A DNA stretch of 64,000 nucleotides, taken from assembly GCF_040954645.1 (NCBI RefSeq), contig NC_092805.1:71099186-71163185 (forward strand). The letters run 5' to 3'. This stretch comes from Diabrotica undecimpunctata (lineage: Eukaryota > Arthropoda > Insecta > Coleoptera > Chrysomelidae). Positions 23,194 through 35,858 of this stretch are shown here, in pieces. The translations under genes were made by a program, and so were the position numbers. The notes beneath the pieces were generated by a model. The model worked only from the letters and a program-made list of their open reading frames with translations, had not been told where the DNA came from and ran no database searches. Within the stretch, counting starts at the first letter, position 1. Each line of letters starts with the position of its first letter.

Positions 23194-24194
23194 TCTTTCA
23201 CTGAATGCCTAAATGAAAATGTTCTCCAAAATAAAGATTTTAATCACCACTCAATGTCTTCGTTCTCAGCCTCGGTTATCCTTGTTTTTGTGAAATTACT
23301 TTTTCCAATTATCAGCTTCCACCAATTTAAAATATTTTTCTTCTTAACAGCATTTATATTTATTCTTCTTTTCAATATATCAATATCCAATCACCAAATA
23401 TATTAGATAATTTTAATTTTCAATTATACTTTGTTCCATTATCCAATCACCATTTATACATAACATAATTTTTAATCTTCAATAATATTTTTTTTATTCT
23501 GTTTCTTAATCTTCATTAAACTTACTATATTGAACATTTCACCAACTGACTGACTGTATTCTATCTTGAACTATCTTGAAAATAGGACCGACTGACTTTA
23601 TACTGACTTCATAACTGTAACTAACTTTCTTACTAACTGACTGGCCATCTTGAATCCAAATCACCGAGTATTTATACCCTTTTCAATGTTCCAGAACCAT
23701 CTGGCAAGAAATCTTATTCGATTTGTTCCATTTCGTACATATCTGAATCTTCTGGAATAGTCCATTTCGCAAACAGGTTATCTTTGGTGATCTAGAGAAT
23801 TCCTTACTTCCTTACTTCTATCGAGAATTTTATCGACATTTAGGCTTTTCAGATCAGAATATACACTTAAATCAGTGACTATATGTAAAGTAAACATTTG
23901 AAACTAACACATATAACCCTATTTCACATTCGCAATTATTAATTTCGGTAACTGTCATTTATGTGTATAGTTGGTTGCCTATGCACATGGCTCACTTAAA
24001 TATATTTACAATATTATAATTATTAAAATAAAACTTTTTACACTTATTATATGCTAATTTCTTAAGAATACCCTTATATAAATAATTTTTATAACATTCT
24101 CTAGTATTTAACTTATTAAAATAACCAACTACTATTTATATCTAATATTTTCTAGTGTGTATCACTATTTTTCTTTCTCCTATATAAAATATCA

Positions 24195-24733
24195 TTTCAA
24201 TTACCCCAAAAATTAATTTTAAAATAAATAATTTACTTATTATTTTTTTAAATATTAATTTTCTTATCCACATACCTTAGTAAATATAATAAATTAATAA
24301 TTCAATTTTTTTTTTAATTATTCTATTAAATACATCCCTGTTAGTTGTCTATGTCAAACTGTCATGTCAAATGGAAGTTTGTGTGTTGTGTGTTTACATT
24401 TTACAATGAATAAAGATAATCTAAGCGTCTATATTGTGTTATGGACAAAATCTAGGAATTCCTTCAATTTATTTTCCATCTTTCCGTTTAAAATAACTTT
24501 CATCAATATAAATTGGTAAGTTTTACACTTTTCATAAAGACATTTACACAATCAATTCTGTATCTAACCCCAAATTATGATTTTTAGGGCACAAACAATT
24601 TCTATATGTACAAAATTCAACAAGTATGATGTCAAATTGATTCACAACAAAGAAATCTACCATCTATCTATGAAATGGATCTATCAGTAAGCTGTTAGTG
24701 TTGTTATTATTAGTGTTAAAAGTATAGAAGATA
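24195..24733 (-). other. gypsy-2 3' untranslated region
   Basis: Non-coding DNA between the integrase stop and the 3' LTR. A candidate polypurine tract (ttttggggtaattg, minus strand) lies immediately before the LTR. Confidence 0.5.
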
Positions 24734-25588
24734 TTATTCAATTTCTTCATAATATTTAAAGATGTCATTGATATGAAACATGCCTCTTAGTCTATTATCT
24801 GTATCTATCAACACATAACTATTTAGTCCATTCTGATTTTCGATTCTGTATGGACCTTCAAACATTGGTTGTAATTTCTTACAACGATTTTCTGTAACAT
24901 TACTCTTTTTAAGTGAACGAATTAACACTTTGTCTCCTTTTTGAAATGTGATTGGTTTTTTTATTTTTCGATTTTGTCTTCTGATATATTTTTCAGCTTT
25001 CCTTCTATTTCTGTTATTCACTTTCTGCATTACTTGTTCTAACATATCCTGATTATATTCACTAATCCATTTTCTGTTTCCTATATGGCCAAACAATAAA
25101 TATTCTGGTACTTCCTCTGTATTTAAATGTGTATTATTTAAAAAATATTCTACTTGTGGTATATGTTGCTTCCATGTTTCATGTTGATCCTGACATACTA
25201 TCCTTAAATATTTTATAACTTCTTTAATATATCTTTCTGCAGGATTTGCCTGAGGATGTCTGATACTTGTAAAATGAATGTTGATTCCCTTTTTCTCACA
25301 AAATGCCCGAAATTTTTGGTTGTTAAAATATGTAGCGTTATCTATTATGCAATTTCTAAATGGTCCTATTTCTTTTGGAATTTTGGAAAATTTCTATAAA
25401 AATGGATTAATATATAATTTTAATGTTTTAACATTTGTTCTGGAGCAGGGATATAGTTTAATAAATTTTGTATATAAATCAACTATCACTAGTATATGCT
25501 TTTTTTCTGTTGGACTGGGAACTAAATTTAAAATAAAATCCATGGAAACTGTATGTAGTTTTTCATATACAATATACATTACATATAC
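24734..25588 (-). pseudogene. gypsy-2 integrase, one in-frame stop
   Basis: One minus-strand frame spans the catalytic core and C-terminal domain. It reads VSMDFI (first Asp), VDLYTKFIKLYPC, a TAG at 25394-25396, IIDNATYF (second Asp region), SIRHPQANPAERYIKEV (catalytic Glu region), WISEYNQ, then the basic domain FQKGDKVLIRSLKKSN and FEGPYRI. It ends at 24734 with NDIFKYYEE. The N-terminal HHCC zinc finger is missing where the R1-like LINE begins (~25592). Relative of gypsy-1 at 1-641. Confidence 0.88.
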
Positions 25589-25693
25589 ATACTAAAACCA
25601 CCCATTCTTCGTCAAGACACCCCCGTACGTGTTCAGTTAGCGAACGAAACTTAGAGATGCCTTGCGCTGCCTGAATTAGTAATAAGGTTTTGT

Positions 25694-25708
25694 TGCTGGT
25701 TCTTAGCT
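25694..25708. repeat. 15-bp target duplication, left copy
   Basis: TGCTGGTTCTTAGCT here and at 28882-28896, flanking the RTE LINE. The host sequence reads continuously across it. Confidence 0.88.
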
Positions 25709-25911
25709 GTGCTGTTCTCTTGGTCCGAGCAACCCAGCTGGAGATCTGGTATCCAACCCGGGTGGAAAGTTGGGTCGGGAACTGACGAGAGTGGGTGAAA
25801 TGGCCCTCCGAAAAGGGGGTTTGGCGTTGGGTTAACTACCCAACCCGGTAAAACCCTATAGTTACGAAATCGAAAGTCAAAAATGCCGGACGGAAATCTC
25901 GACGACGACCT
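25709..25911 (+). promoter_or_regulatory. 5' UTR of the RTE LINE, GC-rich with strong hairpins
   Basis: Clearly GC-richer than its surroundings. GTTGGGT/ACCCAAC form a perfect 7-bp stem with a 5-base loop at 25826-25844. Several non-LTR elements carry an HDV-like self-cleaving ribozyme here; I could not fit that fold by eye. Confidence 0.4.
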
Positions 25912-28852
25912 ATGCAACGAAATAAGGACCTGAATAATGGAAATAATGATCTTAAAGTATTTACCTGGAACGTTCGCACACTTAACGAACCTGGAAACAT
26001 CCGCAAACTGTGTGACATATTAGCACAATATAATGCTGATATTACTGCAATACAAGAAGTACGATGGACAGGTCATAGCATAATCCAAAAAGCAAACTAC
26101 AATATATACTATAGTTGTCATAGAACCAGACATGAATTTGGGACAGCCTTTATAGTCAATAATAAAGTCAAGCACTTGGTTATAGATTTTAAGCCGATAA
26201 ATCCACAAATAAGCTGCTTAAGGATCAGGGGCAAGTTTTTTAATATTAGCCTTATTAATGTACATGCCCCAACAGAGGACAAGCAAGACGAAGAAAAAGA
26301 CAATTTCTATGATGAATTAGAAAGAACATATGACAATTGTCCCAGAAATGACATTAAAATAATAATCGGTGATCTGAACGCAAAAATCGGAAGGGAAGAA
26401 ATATATCTACCGCACATTGGTAAATATAGTCTCCATAATAATACTAATTCGAATGGACACCGAGCAGTCACCTTCGCAGCCTCAAAGAACATGATCGTAG
26501 GAAGCACATGTTTTCTACACAAAAAAATACATATGGGGACTTGGACCTCGCCTGATGGATTTACGAACAACCAAATTGATCATGTGATCATAGATGCTAG
26601 ACACTTCTTCAACCTTATGGATGTCCGCACCTATCGAGGCGCCAATATTGATTCAGATCATTTTCTAGTTGGCACAAGAATTCGGGCTAGAATCTCAAAT
26701 GCGAAGAAGGAGAGAAGTACCAAAACAAGGCGCCTTAATATTGAACTCCTCAAAAACCCGCAAACGGTAGAAAGGTTTCAAAACTATATCGAAACTAAGT
26801 ACATAACTAAAGAGAATCTAACAATTAGTGAACAATGGGAAATGTGTAAAAATTACATTAAAGACGCAGCAAATAACATTCTAGGGCCGCAAAGACCACC
26901 ACCACGCAATGAGTGGTTCAATGCTGAGTGCGAGGACATTACAAGAAGAAAGAACAATGCATATAAACTGATGCAGCAAAGAAGAACCCGAGAAAAAGAA
27001 CAAAAATATAAAGATCTCAGAAGAGAAGAGAAGTACATCCATCGGAGAAAAAAGCGAACTTATGAAAATAGAATATTGGAAGAACTTGAGGCATTAATAA
27101 AGAAAAATCAAACAAGAAAATTCTATAAAAATCTAAATAAAGCAAGAAAAGAATTTAAACCAAGGATCGGACTATGTAAGGATAAGGAGGGGCATATACT
27201 CAATACAAAACAAGAAGTATTGAAAAGGTGGGTGAAACACTATAAAGTCCTGCTTACTATCGAAGTAGAAGATCCAAATCAACCACCCCCAGGAGCAAAT
27301 AACAATACACCATTGGAGCCTCCATCAATTCAGGAAGTACGGGATGCAATAAAACACCTAAAAAATAATAAATTTCCAGGAAGTGATGGTATACCCGCTG
27401 AACTTATTAAATGTGGAGGTGCTACTCTGACTAATCATATATATAAAATCATACTGAGAGCCTGGAATGAGGAACAAATCCCAGAAGAGTGGTGTATTGG
27501 GATCGTTTGCCCGCTACACAAAAAGGGCGGTGAATTAGAATGTAGAAACTATAGGGGAATAACCCTCCTTAATACAGCATACAAAATATTTTCGAGTATT
27601 TTATATGGTCGCCTGAGTGAATATTCAGAGGAGCTTCTTGGCGAATATCAAAGTGGTTTTAGGCCTGGTCGATCAACAACAGACCAGATCTTTGTGCTAA
27701 GGCAAATACTGGAAAAAACCAATGAATTTAATATCGATACATACCATCTTTTCGTAGATTTTAAATCGGCCTATGATAGTGTCCCAAAAAATAAATTGTA
27801 TGAAGCCATGGATGAATTTCACATTCCCGATAAACTGATAAGATTGGTTAAGGCTACAATGCGTAAAGTTGTTTGCAAAGTCCAAATACAGGGCGAACAA
27901 TCACAGGCATTTGAAACGCATGTTGGGCTGCGACAGGGAGATGCGCTGGCGTATCTCCTCTTCAACATAGCTTTGGAAAAGGCGGTCAGGGATGCCCAAA
28001 TAGACAGCAGAGGAAACATTTTTAATAAATCATCCCAAATTTTGGCATATGCAGATGATGTTGATCTAGTTGCCCGCACAACACGCAAGCTAGAAGAAAT
28101 GTATACCACCTTGTCACACGCCTCAAAAAATATGGGCCTGCAAGTAAATGAAAATAAAACTAAGATAATGGCATCAACACCCAACAATAGAGCCAGAAAC
28201 ATCGGCCACCAACTCACGGTTGATAATTCTACCTTTGAAGTGGTGGACAAATTCACATACTTGGGCTCCCTGATCACCAAGGAGAACGTCATAACGGAAG
28301 AAATCAAGCGAAGAATAATCCTAGCAAACAAATGCTATTTTGGACTGAGTAGACATATGAGAAGCAGAAACTTAAGCCAAAAAACAAAAATAACCATATA
28401 CAAAACCCTTATACAACCAGTGTTGACATATGGGTCAGAGGCATGGATCATTTCCAAGGCAGATGAAAATCTCCTGCTTATATGTGAACGAATGATCCTG
28501 AGAAGAATTTTTGGTGGCATCTGCGAAAATGGTGTTTGGAGAAGAAGGTACAACTACGAGATATATCACAGACATAAACATATAATTTGGTGGTAAAGAC
28601 GTAGTATCCTTTATAAAAATAGGAAGACTAAGATGGGCAGGACATCTGGCAAGATCACAGCAGAACAACCCTCCTAGAAGAATCCTTATGTCACAACCTG
28701 TGGGAAGTAGAAAAAGGGGTAGACCAAAACTCAGATGGAGGGATGGTGTAGATGAGGATGGTAGACAAATAGGCGCAGCAAACTGGCAACAGTTGGCAAT
28801 GGATAGAACCGACTGGCGTAATAGACTTGGGAAGGTCGAGGCTCTTTTATAG
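25912..28852 (+). CDS. RTE LINE endonuclease/reverse transcriptase, single late frameshift
   Basis: 894 codons are open from the ATG at 25912 to a TAA at 28594-28596. APE endonuclease: TWNVRTLN (catalytic Asn 20), IQEVRW (Glu 49), IIGDLNAKIG (151-160), SDHFLVGT (from 248). Reverse transcriptase: NNKFPGSDGIPAELIK, CRNYRGITLLN, FVDFKSAYDSV (about 614), GLRQGDALAYLLF and YADDVDL (about 713). A 1-base indel near 28575-28595 moves the last ~85 residues to frame 2: SFIKIGRLRWAGHLAR, RKRGRPKLRWRDG, stop at 28850-28852. The catalytic residues are intact. No in-frame ATG precedes 25912 after the previous stop. Apart from the shift the gene could be functional; a sequencing error cannot be excluded. 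Confidence 0.9.
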
Positions 28853-28881
28853 GGCTGTAGCACCAATGATGATGATGATGA

Positions 28882-28896
28882 TGCTGGTTCTTAGCT
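28882..28896. repeat. 15-bp target duplication, right copy
   Basis: Second copy of the duplication at 25694-25708. Confidence 0.88.
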
Positions 28897-29262
28897 AGAA
28901 GCGGTAAGGAACCAGAAGAAAAATGTATGTAAAATAGGCCCATATGTAGATGGCCTTGCCGATAGTATTACCTAAGAGCAGTAAGGAACCAGGGCGGGAG
29001 TATATGGAATGTATAGGTATACAAGGAAACAATAAGGTGTAAGAATATTTGGTATTAGGTAATACTAGGTAACAATAAGTAAGTATACATACGTATGTAA
29101 TAAACAAGTGTATTACACAAATATGTACATGCATACATACGTACATACACATACACACCTACAAACACACAAATACACATAGACACATATCTACATACAT
29201 ATTCATACATAATATACAATGATAACTAGTTTTAAATGGAGGTGGATTGCCCCAGATCACTC
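28897..29262 (-). other. 3' UTR of the R1-like LINE
   Basis: Non-coding, with a (CATA)n/(CACA)n-rich stretch at about 29085-29215. Two related segments (gcggtaaggaaccag at 28900 and gcagtaaggaaccag at 28978) are short internal repeats. Confidence 0.5.
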
Positions 29263-30190
29263 TCATCCTGTCTCAGTTTCTTTCTCTATCATGGACTTTC
29301 TCTTCATAATTTTTGTTACTTGGTCTATAAGAAATTCAAAGTTCTCTCTGCTTTCCATAGCGACACGTATCAAGTTGTCAGAGGATATCTCTTCTAGCTT
29401 TGTTCGCATTATATGTTGTTCCGGCGCAAACACCTTGCACCTAAAGATACAATGCTCCGCATCGTCTTCTACGTTACATATGACACAATTATCATCGCTG
29501 GTTTTTTGTATACGATACGTGTAAGACCTGAAAGATCCATGTCCGGTCAGGAACTGCATAAAATAAAAATTTACTCGTTTGAACTTACATTTGTACCACT
29601 CTATCACATTGGGTATTAGTTTTTTGGTCCATTGTGCCTTGTCTATCTGTGCCTCCCATTCTGCTTGCCATTCTGTTAGTAATTGTTCTCTAATGGCGGC
29701 TCTGACCTGAGGTAGGTGGCCGTCTCGAGAGTTATAGAGCGTCTGCCGTTCTTTAGCTAGGAGGTGAATAGGGAGCGTGCCCGCTATTACCTGTAGGGCC
29801 ATCGTTGAAGTAGTCCTGTACGCACTTGTAACTTTTAATAGAGGCTTTCGCTGGGCTCTGGTTATCATGTCTCTGTAATTTTTGTTAATTTAGTACGTCT
29901 GCCCAAATGGGGGTTCCATATAATATAGTCGACTGTACCACTTGCAGGTACATTCTTCGTTTTTGGCTGCTTGGGCCTTCTATATTCGGCATGATTCTTT
30001 GTAGGGCTGCCGTTCTTTCTTCCGCCCTCTGGACTACATTTGTCAGGTGTTTTGTGAACCTTAGGCCTGTGTCGATGTATATGCCTAGGTATTTTGCACA
30101 ATTTGTAGGGATTATAATAGTACTACCAATTTGAAAAGTCATCTCGGGTCTTCGTCGTGGTCCTCTTAGTATAACCACTTCCGTTTTGCT
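29263..30190 (-). pseudogene. R1-like LINE reverse transcriptase C-terminal part
   Basis: Two frames join near 29885. Frame one (30178-29885): TFQIGSTI, CAKYLGIYIDTGLRFTKHL, QRIMPNIEGP and YGTPIWADVL, the connector after the palm of R1-clade enzymes. Frame two (29868-29263): RAQRKPLLKVTSAYRTTST, QVIAGTLPIHLLA, then CVICNVEDDAEHCIFRC, the CCHC-type C-terminal motif. The upstream palm and endonuclease are absent (5' truncation), and a 1-base indel separates the halves. Confidence 0.8.
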
Positions 30191-30195
30191 TCCTG

Positions 30196-31702
30196 CTTAT
30201 AAGTTTATAACCTAGATATATTACTTCTTTTTGAAAAAATGTACATTTTTCTTGATTTATTTTTAGTCCAACTTTGTCTAATCTGTTGATTATAATTTTT
30301 AGGTGTTTCTCATGATCTTCAGCCGTTTTAGAAAAAATTAATATATCATCAATATAGTGAATTACAAAATGTTCATATTGATCCAGAATATCATGAAGAC
30401 ATCTACATAGAGCACTGCAAGATGATTGAAGTCCAAATGGTACTACTTTGAATTGATATACTACTCCATCGATCTGAAATCCCGTATACTGTCTACTTTT
30501 TCTTTCTAGTGGTATTAACCAGAAACTATGCTGTAAATCGATTTTAGTGAAAAATGACATTCCTGTAATTCTTCCTAGTATTCCATCTATACTCATTGGT
30601 GCTTCAAATTGCTTTTCAGTAATCTTGTTAATATTCCTTGCATCCAAACATAACCTGATTTCACCTGATCTTTTACGTATTACTACTATAGGGTTTATAA
30701 AACGTGTATCTGCCTTCTCAATGATTCCATCTTCTTACATATTATTAATCGTTCTGTTTACTTCTTCTCTGTATTTATATGGTATTGGGTATGATTTTGT
30801 TTTAAAATCTTTTTCTTCTTTAACTTTTATACTATGGATATAATTTTGTGCAATTCTATTTTCTTTATTGACGTCATTCTAAGTCCCTTGTGTTGCTGCA
30901 ATATGGAAAAGACTATTGATTTATATTCTTTAGGGCAATTAACTTTTATCACATCTTCTTCTCTACAAATAAAATTATTCTTCATTATGTACTCATTATT
31001 CCTTGCTTCCAATTTTTTGCACTCCACCTCGTAGGCATCCATCTGCTTAAAATTTCCATTCCTTAAATATTCACTACAATTTTTCTTTACATTCTTTTGG
31101 GACATTTCCCTATCATCAAAATACATTTCTTCTTCATAAACATCATTATTTTCTTTTAATAATATCCTATCAACTCTTATTCCTTCTTCCACCTCATCTT
31201 TCTGCATAAACTTAATTACTTGCCCTTCCAAAGTTACCATTTTATTTTCAAAATCTATTTTTACTTTCTTCTTTTCCAATTCATCATTTCCCATTAATAT
31301 ATCAACACATAAATCCTTGACAATAAATCCTTGCATATTAATTTCTGTATTAAGAATATTAATTTTAAAATTGGCTAGTTTATCAATTTCACCCAACTTC
31401 TTATTATTTACACCAACAATTTTAATTTTTGGAATCTTTATTATATCTGATAGTTATAGTGTATTAAAAATAAAATTCTCCGAGACTAAAGTACTTTCTG
31501 AACCAGTATCTATCATAATTTTAATCATTTTATTTTTGGCCATAGCATTTATATAAATTAAATTAACAGATTCAATAATTTTATCTTCATCTAAAGAAAT
31601 AAATTCAGAAGGTTTTTCATAATAGCAAGGGCCCAATTGTAATTCAGAAAGTTTACTGAACACAATTTTGATTATTAGAATTGTCAGATTGTATCTGACC
31701 AC
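30196..31702 (-). pseudogene. gypsy-2 protease and reverse transcriptase, stops in frame
   Basis: One frame with two stops. Protease: IMIDTGSESTLVS (DTG active site; codons 31560-31500), a TAA at 31454-31456, then the flap and C-terminal part with GFIVKDLCVDILMGND. A 130-residue linker follows. Reverse transcriptase: YPIPYKYREEV, a stop at about 30737, EDGIIEKADT, LCLDARNIN, FFTKIDLQHSFW, FKVVPFGLQSS and HYIDDILIFSK (catalytic YIDD), then YLGYKL at the break with the R1-like LINE. RNase H is not present. Confidence 0.88.
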
Positions 31703-31789
31703 TTGGATCTGATGTCCTATGTCTTTCCCTACTGTGACTTCTACTCACATTTTCTTGCCTTGTACTATTTCGTTCCCTGTCTTCTCAGC

Positions 31790-33270
31790 TTCTATTCCTT
31801 AGTACACAATATACCTGTCTGTTATAGTTAGGTTGTTCTGTATTTCTTCTATTGTTAAAATCTTGTCTATTATAATTAGTATTGTTATTAAAATTTTGTC
31901 TATTATAACTAGTATTGTTATTAGGATTCTGTCCATTTTGATTATTGTTATTATTGTTAAAATTTTGTAAATTATCACCATATCTAGTATTATTGTATGA
32001 TTGTCTATATTGTTGATAATTATTCTTATTATATTAAAAGTTATAATTGTTTTTTTCTGTTATTATTATTCATCCTAATATCATTGTTATCATTATTACT
32101 TGCCATATTACCTCTTTGTATTCTTTGAATAAAATTAATAAAACTCTCTATTGTTTGAATATTTTGTACAGTTACTGTTTGCACAACATCAGCATCAAAA
32201 TGTCTAGATACATTTAAGACTGTTTCATCCTCTCTAAGTGGTGGTTCTAAATATTTTGCAACTGTTATCAGTTTTAATGCATAATCTACCATATTTGATC
32301 TTAAATTGTGATTATACTTTCCAAAATATAGAATTTCTCTAAATTTGGCTTGCTCTAGTTCACCCCAATAATAATTTAAAAATTTATTTTTAAGTTTGAA
32401 TATTATCTAAATCATTTTCAATACTGGCAAACCAAATTGCAGCATTATCACTTAATGTCATTCTAATATAATCTTTAATATCATTAATATTATTCACTCA
32501 TCTTAATTTATGTTTTAAACTATTTATGTATACTCTAGGATGCAGATATTTTATATCACCAGAGAATTTAATCCCAGTCTCATTTGTTAAATTTAAGTAA
32601 GGTCTCCCTATGTCTCTTATTTGTGAAATATCATCTATTCTCTGTTCCACATTTCTTATTTGATTACTATTTATTTGGATATTTTGTTGTATATCGTCTA
32701 ATTTTTCTTCTGTGTTTCTCCTGTCTTCGTTAATTTTTACTTCTAAGTTACATTTCTGCAACTCTAATTTCTGTTCTATATCTATCTTATTATCTTGAAT
32801 AAGCCTATTTACTTATGTCCTTTCATTTTCTATCCTTTTCTTGTAGTCATGCCGTATATTTTTTATTTCATTTGCTACTTTTTTCTCTGCAGCTTCAAGT
32901 TTTTTATCCATTTGTTTTTCCATTTGTTTTACAATTTTATTAGTATTATCTTCTATTTTCTTTTCTAATTTTCTATAATTCCCTTCCAATTTCTTTTCCA
33001 TTTTTTCATGTCTTCTTTGACTTCTTTTGAATTCTGTTCCATTTTTTTCATGTCTTCTTTGATTTGTTTTGAATTCTCTTGCATTGTCTTGTTCATCTGC
33101 ATCATTAATGACATCAAAGCTGCCATATTGACATTTTCCTCTCTTTCTGGATTCATTTCTGCAGTATCTTGTGGAACTTGAACCAAACTCTCCTCTTGTA
33201 TAGGTTGTGTTTCTACTTCCACATCATCTTCATTCTTTTTGCTTCTTGTACCTTTCTTTCCTTGAGACAT
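31790..33270 (-). pseudogene. gypsy-2 Gag, frameshifted
   Basis: Begins MSQGKKGTRSKKNE at 33270. A long charged coiled coil of K/E/Q repeats follows (SKQIKEDMKKMEQN; then KKLEGNYRKLEKKIED in another frame from 33001 after an indel near 32990), with a TAA at 32813-32815. FSGDIKYLHPRVYINSLKHKL is the start of the capsid-like region. A piece at 32292-32041 carries the capsid end, followed by an Asn-rich tail to 31790 with tandem NYNRQ-type repeats. No zinc knuckle is visible. Gag would form the particle that packages element RNA. Confidence 0.75.
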
Positions 33271-33395
33271 ATTGAGACTTTACTTGTTCAAATATAATTA
33301 AAAATAAAATCTATAATTTTTTCTTTCTAATGATAATTAATTTAATTATATGAGAGCACTTATCTTCCCAAACTAATTCTTTTAAATAGAGAGCC

Positions 33396-33413
33396 ACCGC
33401 GGTGGGCGCCAAA
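33396..33413 (-). promoter_or_regulatory. Primer-binding site of gypsy-2
   Basis: Directly after the 5' LTR (minus strand) comes ATT, then TGGCGCCCACCGCGGTGG, complementary to a tRNA 3' end in CCA. Standard start site for minus-strand cDNA. Confidence 0.75.
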
Positions 33414-33414
33414 T

Positions 33415-34742
33415 TGTTATGATGTATTATTTGTGAATGATGAGCAATGAGTGTTTTTAATAATATATATAGGGTTTTTATCGCGGTTCTCAAATAATTA
33501 GTTTGTAAGCACTTTTTGAAATTATCTTTATTATATCTATTATGAAACACACATATATATATCTAACATAACCAATGTAAAATTTAAAATAGACTATCTT
33601 TAAATTAAAATTCTTATGAAACTAATTAAATTATATAGATAATGTAAATTTTAAACAAACTATCTTTAAAATTGAAATTCTTATGATACTAACTAAATTA
33701 TATTAACAAAATTTTGTACCTTTCTTTCACTGAATGCCCAAATGAAAATGTTCTCCAAAATAAAGATTTTAATCACCACTCAATGTCTTCGTTCTCAGCC
33801 TCGGTTATCCTTGTTTTTGTGAAATTACTTTTTCCAATTATCAGCTTCCACCAATTTAAAATATTTTTCTTCTTAACAGCATTTATATTTATTCTTGTTT
33901 TCAATATATCAATATTCAATCACCAAATATATTAGATAATTTTAATTTTTAATTATACTTTGTTCCATTATCCAATCACCATTTATACATAAAATAATTT
34001 TTAATCTTCAATAATATTTTCTTTATTCTGTTTCTTAATCTTCATTAAACTTACTATATTGAACATTTCACCAACTGACTGACTGTATTCTATCTTGAAC
34101 TATCTTGAAAATAGGACCGACTGACTTTATACTGACTTCATAACTGTAACTAACTTTCTTACTAACTGACTGGCCATCTTGAATCCAAATCACCGAGTAT
34201 TTATACCCTTTTCAATGTTCCAGAACCATCTGGCAAGAAATCTTATTCGATTTGTTCCATTTCCTACATATCTGAATCTTTTGGAATAGTCCATTTCGCA
34301 AACAGGTTATCTTCGGTGATCTAGAGAATTCCTTACTTCCTTATTTCTATCGAGAATTTTATCGACATTTAAGCTTTTCAGATCAGAATATACACTTAAA
34401 TCAGTAACTATATGTAAAGTAAACATTTGAAACTAACACATATAACCCTATTTCACATTCGCAATTATTAATTTCTGTAACTGTCATTTATGTGTATAGT
34501 TGGTTGCCTATGCAGATGGCTCACTTAAATATATTTACAATATTATAATTATTAAAATAAAACTTTTTACACTTATTATATGCTAATTTCTTAAGAATAC
34601 CCTCATATAAATAATTTTTATAACATTCTCTAGTATATAACTCATTAAAATAACCATATACTTTTTATATCTAATATTATCTAGTGTGTAACTTATAAAT
34701 TATTTTTAATCACTATTTTTCTTTCTCCTATATAAAATATCA
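33415..34742 (-). repeat. 5' LTR of gypsy-2
   Basis: 1.33 kb, plus-strand ends TGTTATGATG and ATATCA. The uninterrupted twin of 21472-24194. Contains short CTGACTG repeats. Confidence 0.9.
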
Positions 34743-34746
34743 TTTT

Positions 34747-35664
<918 letters not shown>

Positions 35665-35668
35665 GTAT
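35665..35668. repeat. 4-bp target duplication GTAT, left
   Basis: GTAT here and at 41919-41922, immediately outside the LTRs of gypsy-3. Confidence 0.7.
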
Positions 35669-35858
35669 TGTACCGTTTTTAAATAAAACGAGCGGTTCTA
35701 ATTTATGTAAATATATTTATTTACATCACGATAGTCCCTTATCAACTAAAAAACCTCAATCATCGTTACATCGAGAATGCCAAGGAATAAACATTCCAGA
35801 TTCATACTTCTACGAACTGTGACACGTAACCGCATCGGAGATGGGCTATTTCGTTACA
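35669..35858 (-). repeat. 3' LTR of gypsy-3 (190 bp)
   Basis: TGTACCGTTT to TCGTTACA. Shorter than its partner, which has a TA array plus ~60 bp extra. Confidence 0.9.

Larger units (their letters stand above)
21472..24194 (-). repeat. 3' LTR of gypsy-2, split by an RTE LINE fragment
   Basis: TGTGATGATG to ATATCA. Matches 33415-34742 closely once 21778-23193 is removed. Confidence 0.88.
25709..28881 (+). mobile_element. Full-length RTE-type LINE with (GAT)n tail
   Basis: 3.17 kb: a GC-richer 5' UTR, one ORF with endonuclease and reverse transcriptase, and a tail of GAT repeats (28867-28881). The 15-bp target duplication fixes both ends. Single ORF, no RNase H and a microsatellite-like tail are RTE-clade traits. 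Confidence 0.88.
25592..30195 (-). mobile_element. 5'-truncated R1-clade-like LINE inserted in gypsy-2 pol, split by an RTE LINE
   Basis: Minus strand. The 5' break is at about 30188-30200 inside the gypsy reverse transcriptase. Coding sequence runs to 29263, then ~370 bp of 3' UTR to 28883. The RTE LINE (25709-28881) interrupts it, and the last ~115 bp lie at 25592-25708, ending near gacgaagaatgggtggt, a kind of 3' end common in R1-type arthropod LINEs. gypsy sequence lies on both sides, but ~1 kb of gypsy pol (RNase H and the zinc finger) is missing between them. Confidence 0.7.
21472..34742 (-). mobile_element. Ty3/gypsy LTR retrotransposon gypsy-2 with nested insertions
   Basis: Minus-strand element: 5' LTR 33415-34742, primer-binding site, gag (33270 to about 31790), protease and reverse transcriptase (31702 to about 30196), integrase (25588-24734) and 3' LTR 21472-24194. 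It is interrupted by a truncated RTE LINE in the 3' LTR and by an R1-like LINE in pol; that LINE is itself split by a full RTE LINE. The LTRs differ by few bases outside the insertion, although gag and pol carry stops. Most of the RNase H region of pol is absent where the R1-like LINE sits. Confidence 0.88.
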
